Source of the DNA: Alphaproteobacteria bacterium
GTDB lineage: Bacteria; Pseudomonadota; Alphaproteobacteria; Micavibrionales; Micavibrionaceae
Direction of reading: 5' to 3'
NCBI GenBank assembly: GCA_021775995.1
Contig: JAJFGS010000013.1
Coordinates: forward strand, 62,001 to 126,000
DNA length: 64,000 bases
Made by a program: the position numbers and the translations under genes. This document shows, in pieces, positions 28,253-41,922 of the stretch. Within the stretch, counting starts at the first letter, position 1. The number at the start of each line of letters is the position of its first letter. The notes below the pieces were generated by a model. The model had not been told where the DNA came from and did not search any database. It saw only the letters and a program-made list of their open reading frames with translations.

Positions 28253-29521
28253 ATGAAGCAAAAGAATATAGCGCGAGGAACAATGTTGGCAGCCCTTGAT
28301 ATTGGGTCACACAAAAATGCATGCTTTATTGGCCGTGTTGATGATGATAAAGGTGCTGTTGAGATTTTGGGTGTCGGTTATCAGGCGTCTCAAGGTGTTA
28401 AAAGCGGTGCTGTTATAGACATTGAATTGGCGGATAGTGCTATTCGCCAAACTGTTCATGCGGCGGAAAACATGGCGGCGGAAGCAATGAAAGGCTACCC
28501 ACTTCGTGATGTCGTAGTGAATGTGCCGGGAAACCAGACAAAATCCCATAATTTATCAATTAGTGTTCAAATTGACGGACAGATCATAACGGATAATGAT
28601 ATTTCTCGAGCCTTGGTTAAGGCGCAAGATCAAATTATAGCGCCCAATACGGAGTTAATTCATACGATGCCAGTTCATTGTAGAATTGATGGTCATGAGG
28701 GAATACGAGACCCACAAGGCATGACGGGGCAAATGATGGAGGTTGATGTCCATATTGTGCAAAGCGATGTAGGGCCGCTGCAAAATATGGCCAATTGTGT
28801 TGAGTGCAGTCATTTGGATGTAAACTCACTCTGTTCTGCTGCTTATGCATCAGGCTTGGCATGTTTGGTAGAGGATGAAATGGATTTGGGCTGTACTGTT
28901 ATAGATATGGGAGCTGGCGTTACTTCTTTTGCTGTCTTTCAAGGAGGCTCGATGATTTATTCTGACTCCATTCCTTTGGGGGGGTGGCACATTACAAATG
29001 ATATTGCGCGAGGGTTAACCTGCCCTAATGTGGATGCAGAAAGATTAAAAACGCTATATGGGAGTGCAATGGTTACGAGTAGTGATGAAAATGAATTAAT
29101 TGATGTACCGCAATTGGGTGAAGTCGATAGCCATAGGCCTAATCATGTGCCGAGATCTTTATTAATTGGAATTATACAGCCGCGTTTAGAAGAAATTTTA
29201 GAAATGGTTCGTGAACGCCTTAATCAAAATGGTCATGGGCAAGCTGTAGGTCGTCGTGTTGTCTTTACGGGCGGCGCGAGCCAGCTCCCAGGAGTGAGGG
29301 ATTTAGCACAAATGATTTTGGATAAGCAGGTTCGGTTAGGGCGTCCTATCCGTTTAAGTGGTTTGCCGGATGCGGTTAGCGGCCCAGCGTTTTCCACAGC
29401 TGCGGGGCTACTAACCTACGCAGCTTCCCACGGCCATGAAATGCCAGCCGAAATTGTTGCAAGTGTCGATAATGGCTCGGTTTTTGACAGATTTAAAATC
29501 TGGTGGAAAGAAAACTGGTAA
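28253..29521 (+). CDS. ftsA: Cell division protein FtsA
   Basis: FtsA is the actin-like protein that anchors FtsZ to the membrane. ATPase motifs are AALDIGSHKNA (phosphate 1), TVIDMGAGVTSFAVF (phosphate 2) and VVFTGGASQLPG (adenosine). A 1C-like insertion lies between, and the C-terminal amphipathic helix FDRFKIWWKENW is the expected membrane-targeting sequence. Length is 422 residues. An alternative ATG at 28283 has GAGGA upstream. Confidence 0.95.
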   Translation: MKQKNIARGTMLAALDIGSHKNACFIGRVDDDKGAVEILGVGYQASQGVKSGAVIDIELADSAIRQTVHAAENMAAEAMKGYPLRDVVVNVPGNQTKSHNLSISVQIDGQIITDNDISRALVKAQDQIIAPNTELIHTMPVHCRIDGHEGIRDPQGMTGQMMEVDVHIVQSDVGPLQNMANCVECSHLDVNSLCSAAYASGLACLVEDEMDLGCTVIDMGAGVTSFAVFQGGSMIYSDSIPLGGWHITNDIARGLTCPNVDAERLKTLYGSAMVTSSDENELIDVPQLGEVDSHRPNHVPRSLLIGIIQPRLEEILEMVRERLNQNGHGQAVGRRVVFTGGASQLPGVRDLAQMILDKQVRLGRPIRLSGLPDAVSGPAFSTAAGLLTYAASHGHEMPAEIVASVDNGSVFDRFKIWWKENW

Positions 29522-29543
29522 AGTTTTACAAAGTTTTACCTAG

Positions 29544-29552
29544 TTATCCACA
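29544..29552 (+). promoter_or_regulatory. DnaA box upstream of ftsZ
   Basis: TTATCCACA is an exact match to the high-affinity DnaA box. It lies in the ftsA-ftsZ gap, 241 bases before the ftsZ ATG. DnaA is known to activate division genes in some alphaproteobacteria; function here is inferred. Confidence 0.55.
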
Positions 29553-29619
29553 GCTCTATGCATTTTCTTTTTCCCTCTTCTTGCTCATTTCTAAAACTGT
29601 GCCAGACTTACAAAAAGTT

Positions 29620-29758
29620 GATTCATTTGAGTCATTTAGTTTTAACGACTGAAGTAAATTCTAGGAGAACAAATAACTATAATAATAGATTAACTCGCCC
29701 TTTTTGTTAATCCAACGGAAATTCAAGATTCCGTTTTGACGAAGAAAAGCATAGAATC
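29620..29758 (+). promoter_or_regulatory. ftsZ upstream region with a cluster of four GANTC sites
   Basis: GATTC (29620-29624), GAGTC (29629-29633), GATTC (29727-29731) and GAATC (29754-29758) are GANTC sites, the target of the alphaproteobacterial CcrM methylase. About one such site per 290 bases is expected at this base composition. A perfect -10 hexamer TATAAT lies at 29678-29683 but without a good -35 box. The ribosome-binding site GGAGGT lies just upstream of the ftsZ ATG. Confidence 0.5.
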
Positions 29759-29793
29759 ATTTCAAGAAGTCTCGATCACGGAGGTCCTACATT

Positions 29794-31560
29794 ATGATTA
29801 ACATCAGCATTCAAACACCAGAGGTACAAAAATTGTCTCCCAAAATAACAGTCGTCGGTATCGGCGGAGCAGGCGGAAACGCCGTTAATAATATGATTTC
29901 ATCAGGTCTTGAGGGCTGTGAATTCTTGGTATGTAATACAGATGCGCAAGCGCTTGAAGGATCGTTATGTGATAGTCAATTACAGTTAGGTGCGCATGTC
30001 ACTGGCGGTTTAGGTGCTGGTGCGAAGCCAGAGATTGGTGAAAAGGCGGCTCATGAGTCATTAGATGAAGTGATGCAATACCTTGAAGGTTCTAATATGG
30101 CTTTTATCACGGCTGGTATGGGTGGTGGTACAGGTACGGGAGCCGCACCAGTTATAGCGAAAGCTTGTCGTGATAACGGTATATTAACTGTTGGTGTTGT
30201 GACGAAACCTTTCCATTTTGAAGGAACGCACCGTATGCGTCAGGCAGAGGCCGGTATTGAAGAGATGCAGGGCTATGTTGATACATTGATTGTGATTCCA
30301 AATCAAAACTTATTCCGTGTCGCAAATGAAAAAACAACTTTTGCGGAAGCCTTTAAAATGGCAGATGGTGTGTTGCAATCTGGCGTTCGCGGCGTCACTG
30401 ATTTGATGGTGATGCCAGGTCTCATTAATTTAGATTTTGCCGATATTCGTTCTGCGATGCTTGAAATGGGCAAAGCAATGATGGGTACAGGTGAGGGTGA
30501 AGGTGACCGTCGTGCGACAGAAGCAGCGGAAGCAGCTATTAATAATCCATTGCTTGATGATGTGTCAATGAAGGGGGCTCGTGGCGTTATTATTAATGTG
30601 ACTGGCGGTGCTGATATGACTTTATTTGAAGTTGATGAGGCCTGTAATCGTATTCGTGATGAGGTTGATTCGAATGCTAATATTATTTTTGGTTCTACTT
30701 TTGATGAAAAATTGGAAGGGTCAATGCGTGTTTCTGTTGTGGCAACAGGTATTGATGCTGTGGAGGATTCCAAAGTTGTTGGTGGAACGGGCGGCGTTCG
30801 TGTAACACCGCTTACAAAGCCAAAAGAAACAACGTCTATTCCAACGCCTCAGAAAAATCGGGTGATTCCGCAGACGGAAGTTGCACGAGCAATGACGTTA
30901 AATGCACGTTCAACACAACTAACAACGCCTATATATGAGCAACCTAAACAAGAAGCTACACCAACGGCTACTCAAAGAAATGATATGTTTGAGCAACAAG
31001 AGTTTCATGCAGTGGCTGTTAAACCTCAAGCGTCTAACATTCAGACTTCTGATGTGCGTGGGCGGGTTCATTTAGGTAATTTTATTCCGCCAAGTCCTAT
31101 TGTGCCTGAGTTACAGGATCAGGTTACTTATGCCCCAGTGGCTCAAAACTATGCGCCACAACAACAAGTGGGTGTTCAGCCTAGTTATAGTGCGCCACAA
31201 GCTTCACAGGCACAACAAGCACCTATTTATGCTCCTGCACAGGGACTTGTTTTGCGCCCTCCAGTTCCGGGTGCTTATACTGCAGAAAAGCGTAAGGCGC
31301 CTTCGTTATTGGAGCGTATTACAGGGGCTTACGGCAATGTAAGAAATGGACATAATGGCCAAGAAGAGGAGTCTCAAGGTTCTCAAACATCACAGAGTGG
31401 GGAGGGTGAGAGTGGTGGTTTCCATTCAGGTCTTCGTGCAGAACGAAATACAGAAATGCCTTCCCAAGGTAAATTGAATATTGATTCTCCAGCGGGGTTG
31501 CGTACGGTTTCTGAAGAAGATTTGGATATTCCAGCGTTTCTTCGCCGGCAGGCAAATTAA
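29794..31560 (+). CDS. ftsZ: Cell division GTPase FtsZ
   Basis: FtsZ is the tubulin-like GTPase that forms the division ring. Motifs are [14 protein letters not shown], the G-box [14 protein letters not shown] and the T7 loop [12 protein letters not shown] long Gln/Pro-rich linker (about residues 325-570) precedes the C-terminal conserved peptide [11 protein letters not shown] that binds FtsA. The 588-residue length with long linker is typical of alphaproteobacteria. It has its own upstream regulatory region and a terminator directly after it. Confidence 0.98.
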   Translation: MINISIQTPEVQKLSPKITVVGIGGAGGNAVNNMISSGLEGCEFLVCNTDAQALEGSLCDSQLQLGAHVTGGLGAGAKPEIGEKAAHESLDEVMQYLEGSNMAFITAGMGGGTGTGAAPVIAKACRDNGILTVGVVTKPFHFEGTHRMRQAEAGIEEMQGYVDTLIVIPNQNLFRVANEKTTFAEAFKMADGVLQSGVRGVTDLMVMPGLINLDFADIRSAMLEMGKAMMGTGEGEGDRRATEAAEAAINNPLLDDVSMKGARGVIINVTGGADMTLFEVDEACNRIRDEVDSNANIIFGSTFDEKLEGSMRVSVVATGIDAVEDSKVVGGTGGVRVTPLTKPKETTSIPTPQKNRVIPQTEVARAMTLNARSTQLTTPIYEQPKQEATPTATQRNDMFEQQEFHAVAVKPQASNIQTSDVRGRVHLGNFIPPSPIVPELQDQVTYAPVAQNYAPQQQVGVQPSYSAPQASQAQQAPIYAPAQGLVLRPPVPGAYTAEKRKAPSLLERITGAYGNVRNGHNGQEEESQGSQTSQSGEGESGGFHSGLRAERNTEMPSQGKLNIDSPAGLRTVSEEDLDIPAFLRRQAN

Positions 31561-31612
31561 AAGCTTTAATGATTAACTAGTTTTATCTGGTGTCCTCCAG
31601 ATGATTTAACTT

Positions 31613-31642
31613 AAGGGAGCTTTTTAAAGGCTCCCTTTTTTT
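31613..31642 (+). terminator. Rho-independent terminator of ftsZ
   Basis: The stem AAGGGAGC pairs with GCTCCCTT and is followed by a run of seven T residues. It lies 53 bases after the ftsZ stop and closes the dcw transcript, so lpxC must have its own promoter. A smaller hairpin (TCTGG / CCAGA, 31586-31601) precedes it. Confidence 0.88.
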
Positions 31643-31677
31643 ATGTCCCCCACACCCACCATCCCGACCTCACACCC

Positions 31678-31745
31678 GTCATCCCGAGCGAAGTCGAGGG
31701 ATCTTATAAGATTCCTCCATTTCACTTCGTTACAGTCGGAATGAC
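31678..31745. repeat. Family B palindromic repeat, copy 2
   Basis: This 68-base element begins GTCATCCCGAGCGAAG and ends CAGTCGGAATGAC. Its reverse complement matches 10788-10882 at both ends and across GGAGGAATC. The outer arms are inverted to each other (GTCATCCCGA / TCGGAATGAC). It lies in the ftsZ-lpxC gap. Confidence 0.8.
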
Positions 31746-31860
31746 AAATAGTTAGGAAATTATTCCTCGACTTTTATCTTCTAAAATGCTATTCTGACGG
31801 ATGATTATTTTAAAGAAAAACACAGCCGTACTCCCCACTGTCATCCTGCCCCCAAGAACT

Positions 31861-31931
31861 GTAACCCCGCATTTATTGCGGGGTCTCCTCCCTTCTTTCA
31901 ACAGACCCCGTAACAAGTACGGGGTTGCAAT
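31861..31931. repeat. Family C palindromic repeat, copy 2 (two tandem hairpins)
   Basis: Hairpin one is ACCCCGCATTTATTGCGGGGT; hairpin two is ACCCCGTAACAAGTACGGGGT. Both stems are intact although several bases differ from copy 1 at 23344-23415 (CGTA..TACG against CGCA..TGCG), so pairing is conserved by paired changes. It lies in the ftsZ-lpxC gap. Confidence 0.8.
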
Positions 31932-32206
31932 TGCCACCTCCACTTTCCGCCAGCATCCTGTCCTTCATCAGCATCCTGACATTTCCCAAAATCTCAGCAA
32001 TATGAAAATAAAGAAAGGGGGCGTACACCCCCTCCCCCAAAATTTCAAGTAAGCAAACTAAAGGGCCATGAATCAATCAATAAAATCAAAGGCTTATAAA
32101 CCATGTTTTTTGAAGAAAGGCTTCTCTATTTCGCTTTTGTTTAGGTGTAACAGAGCGAAACAAGGTGTGATTATTCTTCTGATGCGGGATTTAGTATATT
32201 AAGCTT
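31932..32206 (+). other. Gene-free leader between repeat cluster and lpxC
   Basis: With the repeats before it, this completes a 646-base gene-free stretch (31561-32206). It contains a direct repeat CAGCATCCTG (near 31951 and 31970), a G/C hairpin AGGGGG...CCCCCT near 32016-32034 whose minus strand is followed by a T-rich tract, and an inverted pair TTTCGCT / AGCGAAA around 32130-32160 in the probable lpxC leader. I see no convincing coding sequence. Confidence 0.5.
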
Positions 32207-33142
32207 ATGCAACACACATTAAAAAAAGCAGTATCAATAAGTAATGTAGGTCTTCATTCAGGCAAGGTCGTTAATATTACAATTTATCCTGCGAATGTGG
32301 ATCATGGGGTCGTTTTTCAACGTATTGATGTTTTAGATAAAAATAATATTATCCCTGCTAAATGGAACAATGTTGTAGATACACGTCTTTGTACGATTAT
32401 CGGTAATGAAGACGGTGTTGTTGTTGGAACAATTGAACATTTAATGGCGGCTTTTCGAGGCTGTGGTATTGATAATGTGCTGGTTGAAATTGATGCTACT
32501 GAAGTACCAATTTTGGATGGAAGTTCTGGAGAATTTATTAAAGTTTTTGAAGAAGCAGGTGTCCAGGTTCAAAGTAAACCACGTCGTGCCATTCGTGTTT
32601 TAAAAGAAGTTACGTACGCTGAGGGTGATAAGAGTGTTACACTTTCTCCATCAAATGTACCCGTTTATGCAGGTCAAATTGATTATAAGAACCTTGCTAT
32701 TGGAACGCAGCATTACGAAATTAAATTAGTTAATGGTAATTTTAAACATGATCTAGCAGATTGTCGTACCTTTTGTTTGTTAGACGATGTTGAAAAAATG
32801 CAGGCAAATGGTTTGGCGTTAGGTGGCTCGTTGGATAATGCCATTGTTGTCGATGATGCTGGCGTGATGAATGAAGAGGGGCTTCGTTGTCATGATGAGT
32901 TTATCCGCCATAAATTATTAGATGCAGTTGGTGATTTATCATTATGTGGCGGTCTTTTTTATGGGCGTTATGAAGGAATACGCGCCGGGCATACTCTTAA
33001 TAATAAAGCACTTCATGCCCTTTTTGCAGATGATAGTGCATGGGATATGGTTGACCTTTATCTTGAGATTGACGAAACAGATAATCATTTATATCAAACT
33101 AAAGTGGCTATGGTGGGAAGTAATGCTACCGCCCAAAATTAA
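32207..33142 (+). CDS. lpxC: UDP-3-O-acyl-N-acetylglucosamine deacetylase
   Basis: LpxC performs the committed step of lipid A synthesis, so the cell makes lipopolysaccharide. Zinc and active-site motifs are VGTIEHLMAAF (His ligand), HDEFIRHKLLDAVGDL (second His and Asp ligand) and the C-terminal HTLNNKALHAL. EVPILDGSS is a family motif. Length is 311 residues. It follows ftsZ as usual but is separated by a terminator and repeats, and is followed by its own terminator. Confidence 0.97.
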   Translation: MQHTLKKAVSISNVGLHSGKVVNITIYPANVDHGVVFQRIDVLDKNNIIPAKWNNVVDTRLCTIIGNEDGVVVGTIEHLMAAFRGCGIDNVLVEIDATEVPILDGSSGEFIKVFEEAGVQVQSKPRRAIRVLKEVTYAEGDKSVTLSPSNVPVYAGQIDYKNLAIGTQHYEIKLVNGNFKHDLADCRTFCLLDDVEKMQANGLALGGSLDNAIVVDDAGVMNEEGLRCHDEFIRHKLLDAVGDLSLCGGLFYGRYEGIRAGHTLNNKALHALFADDSAWDMVDLYLEIDETDNHLYQTKVAMVGSNATAQN

Positions 33143-33178
33143 TTATACATAAACTTTAACCTCCTTTTGTAATTTTTG

Positions 33179-33204
33179 GGGCTAACTGAAAGGTTAGCCC
33201 TTTT
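33179..33204 (+). terminator. Rho-independent terminator of lpxC
   Basis: A perfect 8-bp stem, GGGCTAAC with GTTAGCCC, and a six-base loop are followed by TTTTCTTT. It lies 36 bases after the lpxC stop and before bamD. Confidence 0.9.
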
Positions 33205-33236
33205 CTTTATGCATTAAAATGCGCTATGAATAATCT

Positions 33237-34082
33237 ATGAAAAATTGTATGAAATCGTTATTTTTACTCATGTTCGTTATAATTTTGTCTGCTTGTTCTT
33301 CGGATGGAAAAGATAATACAGATTTATTAGATGAGAGTATTGTCAATACGACTGACAGTGCGGAGACTCTTTATAATGAAGCAGATAAAGATTTGAATGA
33401 TAAAAAATATAGATCAGCAATCAATAAATTTCAAGATGTTGAGCAGCAACATCCTTATTCTAAATGGGCGACGAAAGCTCAAATGATGGCAGCTTTTGCT
33501 GCTTATGAAGAAGATAGTTATGATGAGGCGATTTTAGCTTTAGATCGTTTTGTTGAACTTCATCCTGGTAATGAAGATGTTGACTATGCTTACTATTTAA
33601 AATCATTGGCTTATTACGAACAAATATCAGATGTTGCACGTGATCAGGAAATGACAGAACAGGCGTTGAAGTCTTTTGATACACTGATTACACGCTTTCC
33701 AAATAGCCAATATGCTCGTGATGCAAAATTAAAGCGCGATTTAACATTGGATCATTTGGCGGGAAAAGAAATGGAAATTGGTCGTTATTATTTAAATCGT
33801 AATCAAATCAATGCAGCTATTAACCGTTTTCGTACGGTGGTAAAAGATTATCAAACAACCACACATATTCCGGAAGCACTACATCGTCTTGTTGAATCAT
33901 ATCTAACGCTGGGTTTACGTACAGAGGCCACTCATGTGGCGGCTGTTTTAGGGCATAACTATCCTGGTTCAAAATGGTATGAAGATAGTTATAAAATTAT
34001 GGACGCTCAATCACGCCAACAGATTTTGGAGGATCGCTCGTTTATAGATAAGACCGTTGATTCTCTTTTTAAACCAGATTAG
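33237..34082 (+). CDS. bamD: Outer membrane assembly lipoprotein BamD
   Basis: BamD is a TPR lipoprotein of the BAM complex that inserts beta-barrel proteins. The N-terminus is a lipoprotein signal with lipobox LSAC. TPR units include ETLYNEADKDLNDKKY, YSKWATKAQMMAAFAAYEE and the HPGNEDVDYAYYLKSLAYY segment that is typical of BamD. Length is 281 residues. ATG at 33249 is an alternative start. It heads bamD-recN-ligA, an order common after lpxC in alphaproteobacteria. Confidence 0.94.
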   Translation: MKNCMKSLFLLMFVIILSACSSDGKDNTDLLDESIVNTTDSAETLYNEADKDLNDKKYRSAINKFQDVEQQHPYSKWATKAQMMAAFAAYEEDSYDEAILALDRFVELHPGNEDVDYAYYLKSLAYYEQISDVARDQEMTEQALKSFDTLITRFPNSQYARDAKLKRDLTLDHLAGKEMEIGRYYLNRNQINAAINRFRTVVKDYQTTTHIPEALHRLVESYLTLGLRTEATHVAAVLGHNYPGSKWYEDSYKIMDAQSRQQILEDRSFIDKTVDSLFKPD

Positions 34083-34109
34083 AGAAGGGCGGCTTAGTAT
34101 AGGAAAAGA

Positions 34110-38762
<4,653 letters not shown>

Positions 38763-38775
38763 AGATAATTATAGC

Positions 38776-40158
38776 CTATTCCATAGTCTTAACAATATTT
38801 TCCGTCATCTTTTTTGCATCGCCAAGGAGCATATAAGTATTGTCTTGATAAAATAGAGGATTATCAATTCCTGCATAACCGGAGCCTAATGAGCGTTTTA
38901 CAAATAGAACAGTTTTGGCACGTTCAACATCTAAAACAGGCATGCCATAGATAGGGGAACTACTATCATTTTTGGCAGCGGGGTTGGTAATGTCGTTTGC
39001 GCCAATAACATATGCAACATCAGCTTGTGCGAAGTCGCGGTTGATGTCTTCAAGTTCAAATACTTCATCATAAGGAACATTTGCTTCAGCCAAAAGAACA
39101 TTCATATGACCAGGCATGCGCCCAGCAACAGGGTGGATGGCATAAGTAACTTCTACGCCTTGTTCTTTAAGCTTATCTGCTAATTCGCGTACCACGTGTT
39201 GAGCTTGTGCAACAGCCATACCATAGCCCGGAACAATAATAACTTTAGAGGCATTTTTCATGATGAAGGCTGCATCTTCGGCAGAGCCAATTTTTGCGTT
39301 ACGATCGCCCATGTCTTGCGCAGTGCTAGAAGATTCGGCACCAAAGCCCCCAAGAATAACACTGATGAAAGAACGGTTCATGGCTTTGCACATGATATAG
39401 GACAGAATGGCACCTGATGCACCCACAAGCGCACCAGTAATGATAAGAAGGTTGTTTTGGAGGGTAAATCCAATGCCTGCGGCTGCCCAGCCAGAGTAGG
39501 AGTTCAGCATAGAAACAATAACAGGCATGTCGGCACCACCGATAGGAATAATCATTAGAATACCAAGAAGTGCGGCAATGATAACGAGTGCCCAAAAGAA
39601 AGTTGCGCTTTGTGTTGTAATCAACATGAAAACAATGAAAACGAGTCCTAGACCTAAAGCGGCATTTAAAAAATGTTGTTTGGGAAAGACGACAGGCTTG
39701 CCTGAAATTACCCCTTGGAGTTTGCCCCATGCGATGATGGAGCCTGTAAAGGTAACGGCTCCAATAGCCAGCCCTAAAGACATTTCAATCAAGCTTCCGG
39801 TATGGATGTTCCCTAATTCACCAATGTCGTAGGCTTCAGGATTAAAAAAGGCCGCGGTGGCTACAAAGACAGCAGCCAAACCAACAAGAGAATGGAAGGC
39901 GGCGACAAGTTGTGGGAGTGCAGTCATTTCAATTTTTTTAGCAATGATGGCACCGATAGAACCACCAATGATAATGCCAAGAGTGATAAGTCCCCAAGAA
40001 TGAGCGGTCATAATTAATGTTGTTACAATAGCCAGTGCCATACCAGCCATAGCAAAGATGACGCCTGTGCGTGCAGTTTCAGGTCCAGATAGGCCGCGAA
40101 GTGCCATGATGAAACAGATAGCAGAAATTAGATAAGAAAGGGCAGAAAGAGTTTCCAT
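38776..40158 (-). CDS. pntB: NAD(P) transhydrogenase subunit beta
   Basis: PntB is the NADP-binding and membrane subunit of the proton-translocating transhydrogenase that makes NADPH from NADH. It has about nine membrane helices at the N-terminus, and a soluble domain III with VIIVPGYGMAVAQAQH, HPVAGRMPGHMNVLLAEA and GANDITNPAA. Length is 460 residues. It is the third gene of a split pntAA-pntAB-pntB operon. Confidence 0.97.
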   Translation of the reverse strand: METLSALSYLISAICFIMALRGLSGPETARTGVIFAMAGMALAIVTTLIMTAHSWGLITLGIIIGGSIGAIIAKKIEMTALPQLVAAFHSLVGLAAVFVATAAFFNPEAYDIGELGNIHTGSLIEMSLGLAIGAVTFTGSIIAWGKLQGVISGKPVVFPKQHFLNAALGLGLVFIVFMLITTQSATFFWALVIIAALLGILMIIPIGGADMPVIVSMLNSYSGWAAAGIGFTLQNNLLIITGALVGASGAILSYIMCKAMNRSFISVILGGFGAESSSTAQDMGDRNAKIGSAEDAAFIMKNASKVIIVPGYGMAVAQAQHVVRELADKLKEQGVEVTYAIHPVAGRMPGHMNVLLAEANVPYDEVFELEDINRDFAQADVAYVIGANDITNPAAKNDSSSPIYGMPVLDVERAKTVLFVKRSLGSGYAGIDNPLFYQDNTYMLLGDAKKMTENIVKTME

Positions 40159-40170
40159 TATTATTAATTC

Positions 40171-40575
40171 CTATAATTTCTTCTTAAACATATGAAGCAT
40201 GCGTTGCGTTACGATAAAGCCACCAAAGATATTGATAGAGGCGAGAATGACGGCTAAAAATCCCATGATTTTTGAAAAGTTCATATCTGCAGGACCGGCC
40301 GCAATTAATGCTCCAACAATAATTACACTTGAAATAGCGTTTGTAATTCCCATGAGCGGTGAATGCAGGGCAGGCGTAACTCGCCAGACAACATAATAGC
40401 CAACAAAACAGGCCAGAATAAAAACAGTAAGACCCGTTAGAAAGAAAGAATCCCCATGAGCGGCGGCAACAGGTTCACTCGCTTTAACAGCCAAGGTTGC
40501 GGCTTGATTGGCCAGATCACTCGCTTGATTAGCTATATCTGTTGCTTGTTCGGTTAAGTTTTTCTTTTCTTCCAT
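40171..40575 (-). CDS. pntAB: NAD(P) transhydrogenase subunit alpha, membrane part (alpha-2)
   Basis: This supplies the membrane helices that are fused to the NAD-binding part in E. coli PntA. Three or four hydrophobic helices are visible ([38 protein letters not shown]). An unusual polar N-terminus of about 38 residues is built of Ala-Asn-Gln-rich near-repeats ([16 protein letters not shown]), likely a helix. Length is 134 residues. It starts 2 bases after pntAA. Confidence 0.92.
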   Translation of the reverse strand: MEEKKNLTEQATDIANQASDLANQAATLAVKASEPVAAAHGDSFFLTGLTVFILACFVGYYVVWRVTPALHSPLMGITNAISSVIIVGALIAAGPADMNFSKIMGFLAVILASINIFGGFIVTQRMLHMFKKKL

Positions 40576-40577
40576 AT

Positions 40578-41735
40578 TTAAGCCTCTTTTGCCTCGGTAT
40601 TTTTCATGAAATTAGGGTGAATGATTTTTCCATCATTTGTAAGACATACGCCTTTAATAATCTCATCGTCCCAATCAAGTTTTAGATCTTTGCTTTCTTT
40701 ATCAATGATAAGCGTTAAAAAATTCAAAAGGTTTTTAGCATAAAGAGCGGAGGCATCTGTTGATAATCGACTGGCGATATTCTCATGCCCAATGATGGTG
40801 ATGCCGTGTTTTTGAATAACTTTTCCACATTTGGAAATTTCAACATTGCCACCTGCTTCAACGGCCATATCAACGATAACAGATCCATCTTTCATTGATT
40901 TTACCATTTTTTCAGTGATTAGCTTTGGCGCAGGGCGACCAGGGATAAGGGCTGTCGTAATAACAATATCTTGTTTTGCAATCGTTTCTTCAACGAGTTT
41001 GGCTTGCTTAGCTTGGTAGTTTTTAGACATTTCTTTGGCGTAACCGCCTGTATTTTCAGCTTCTTTAAATTCATCATCTTCAACGGCGATGAAGTTTGCG
41101 CCTAAAGATTTGACTTGCTCTTTTGCAGCAGGGCGAACATCTGTTGCGGAAACGATAGCACCTAAACGGCGTGCTGTTGCAATAGCTTGGAGCCCAGCAA
41201 CGCCAGCCCCCATGATGAATACTTTGGCGGGGGCGATAGAGCCAGCGGCTGTCATCATCATTGGCATGGCACGGTTATAATATTCTGTTGCATCTAAAAC
41301 AGATTTGTATCCAGCTAAGTTAGATTGTGATGAGAGGACATCCATGCTTTGTGCGCGGCTAATTCTTGGGACAAGTTCCATTGATATTGCTGTAATGTTA
41401 TTTCGTGCGCATTCATCTATAAGGGACAAGTTATTATGAGGGTTATATAACCCTATCAATAAAGTATCTTTATTAAGTGTTTCTAAATTAATATCTTTAT
41501 TGACTTGAACGCATAAAATAGTGTTTGCAGACTCAACGGTTTCTTCATACGTATTAGCAATTTTTGCGCCTGCTTCTTTATAGCTACTATCTGAATAGTG
41601 AGAATCCTCGCCTGCTCCTTTTTCAATTGTGATTTCACACCCTAAAGCGCAGAGTTTTTTAATGGTATCAGGCGTTGCTGCGACACGTTTTTCTTGAGGG
41701 GATATTTCTTTGATTATGGCAATATTTAGTGCCAT
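40578..41735 (-). CDS. pntAA: NAD(P) transhydrogenase subunit alpha, NAD-binding part (alpha-1)
   Basis: This soluble domain I binds NAD(H). It belongs to the alanine dehydrogenase/PNT family: [16 protein letters not shown] at the N-terminus, then the Rossmann motif [18 protein letters not shown] and [13 protein letters not shown]. Length is 385 residues. AAGGAAATAAAC precedes the ATG. It diverges from the secretion operon across 187 bases. Confidence 0.96.
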   Translation of the reverse strand: MALNIAIIKEISPQEKRVAATPDTIKKLCALGCEITIEKGAGEDSHYSDSSYKEAGAKIANTYEETVESANTILCVQVNKDINLETLNKDTLLIGLYNPHNNLSLIDECARNNITAISMELVPRISRAQSMDVLSSQSNLAGYKSVLDATEYYNRAMPMMMTAAGSIAPAKVFIMGAGVAGLQAIATARRLGAIVSATDVRPAAKEQVKSLGANFIAVEDDEFKEAENTGGYAKEMSKNYQAKQAKLVEETIAKQDIVITTALIPGRPAPKLITEKMVKSMKDGSVIVDMAVEAGGNVEISKCGKVIQKHGITIIGHENIASRLSTDASALYAKNLLNFLTLIIDKESKDLKLDWDDEIIKGVCLTNDGKIIHPNFMKNTEAKEA

Positions 41736-41922
41736 GTTTATTTCCTTATCATTTGAATTTTTTAACAGGGCTAAAACATACCCTTATTCCATCCTGTTTG
41801 TGAAGGTCAATTAGGGAAGATATGCCCAAAAGCTTGCTAAAATAACGATAGGGATGTAAATTTGTATAAATGCAAATTCCTTTTGCGTGATTTAGGGTGT
41901 TCATCCGTTCAGGGTATCTTAT

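Noticed and set aside
30303-30773. 156-codon minus-strand frame opposite ftsZ
   Set aside because: Ser/Thr/Ile-rich antisense shadow of a highly conserved gene; no ribosome-binding site.
31801-32052. Open frames in both strands of the ftsZ-lpxC gap
   Set aside because: They run through the family C repeat and C-rich hairpins, have no ribosome-binding site and code for low-complexity peptides.
39326-39730. 134-codon frame within pntB
   Set aside because: It is a same-strand shifted frame of a clearly coding gene with a Cys/His/Arg-rich meaningless product.
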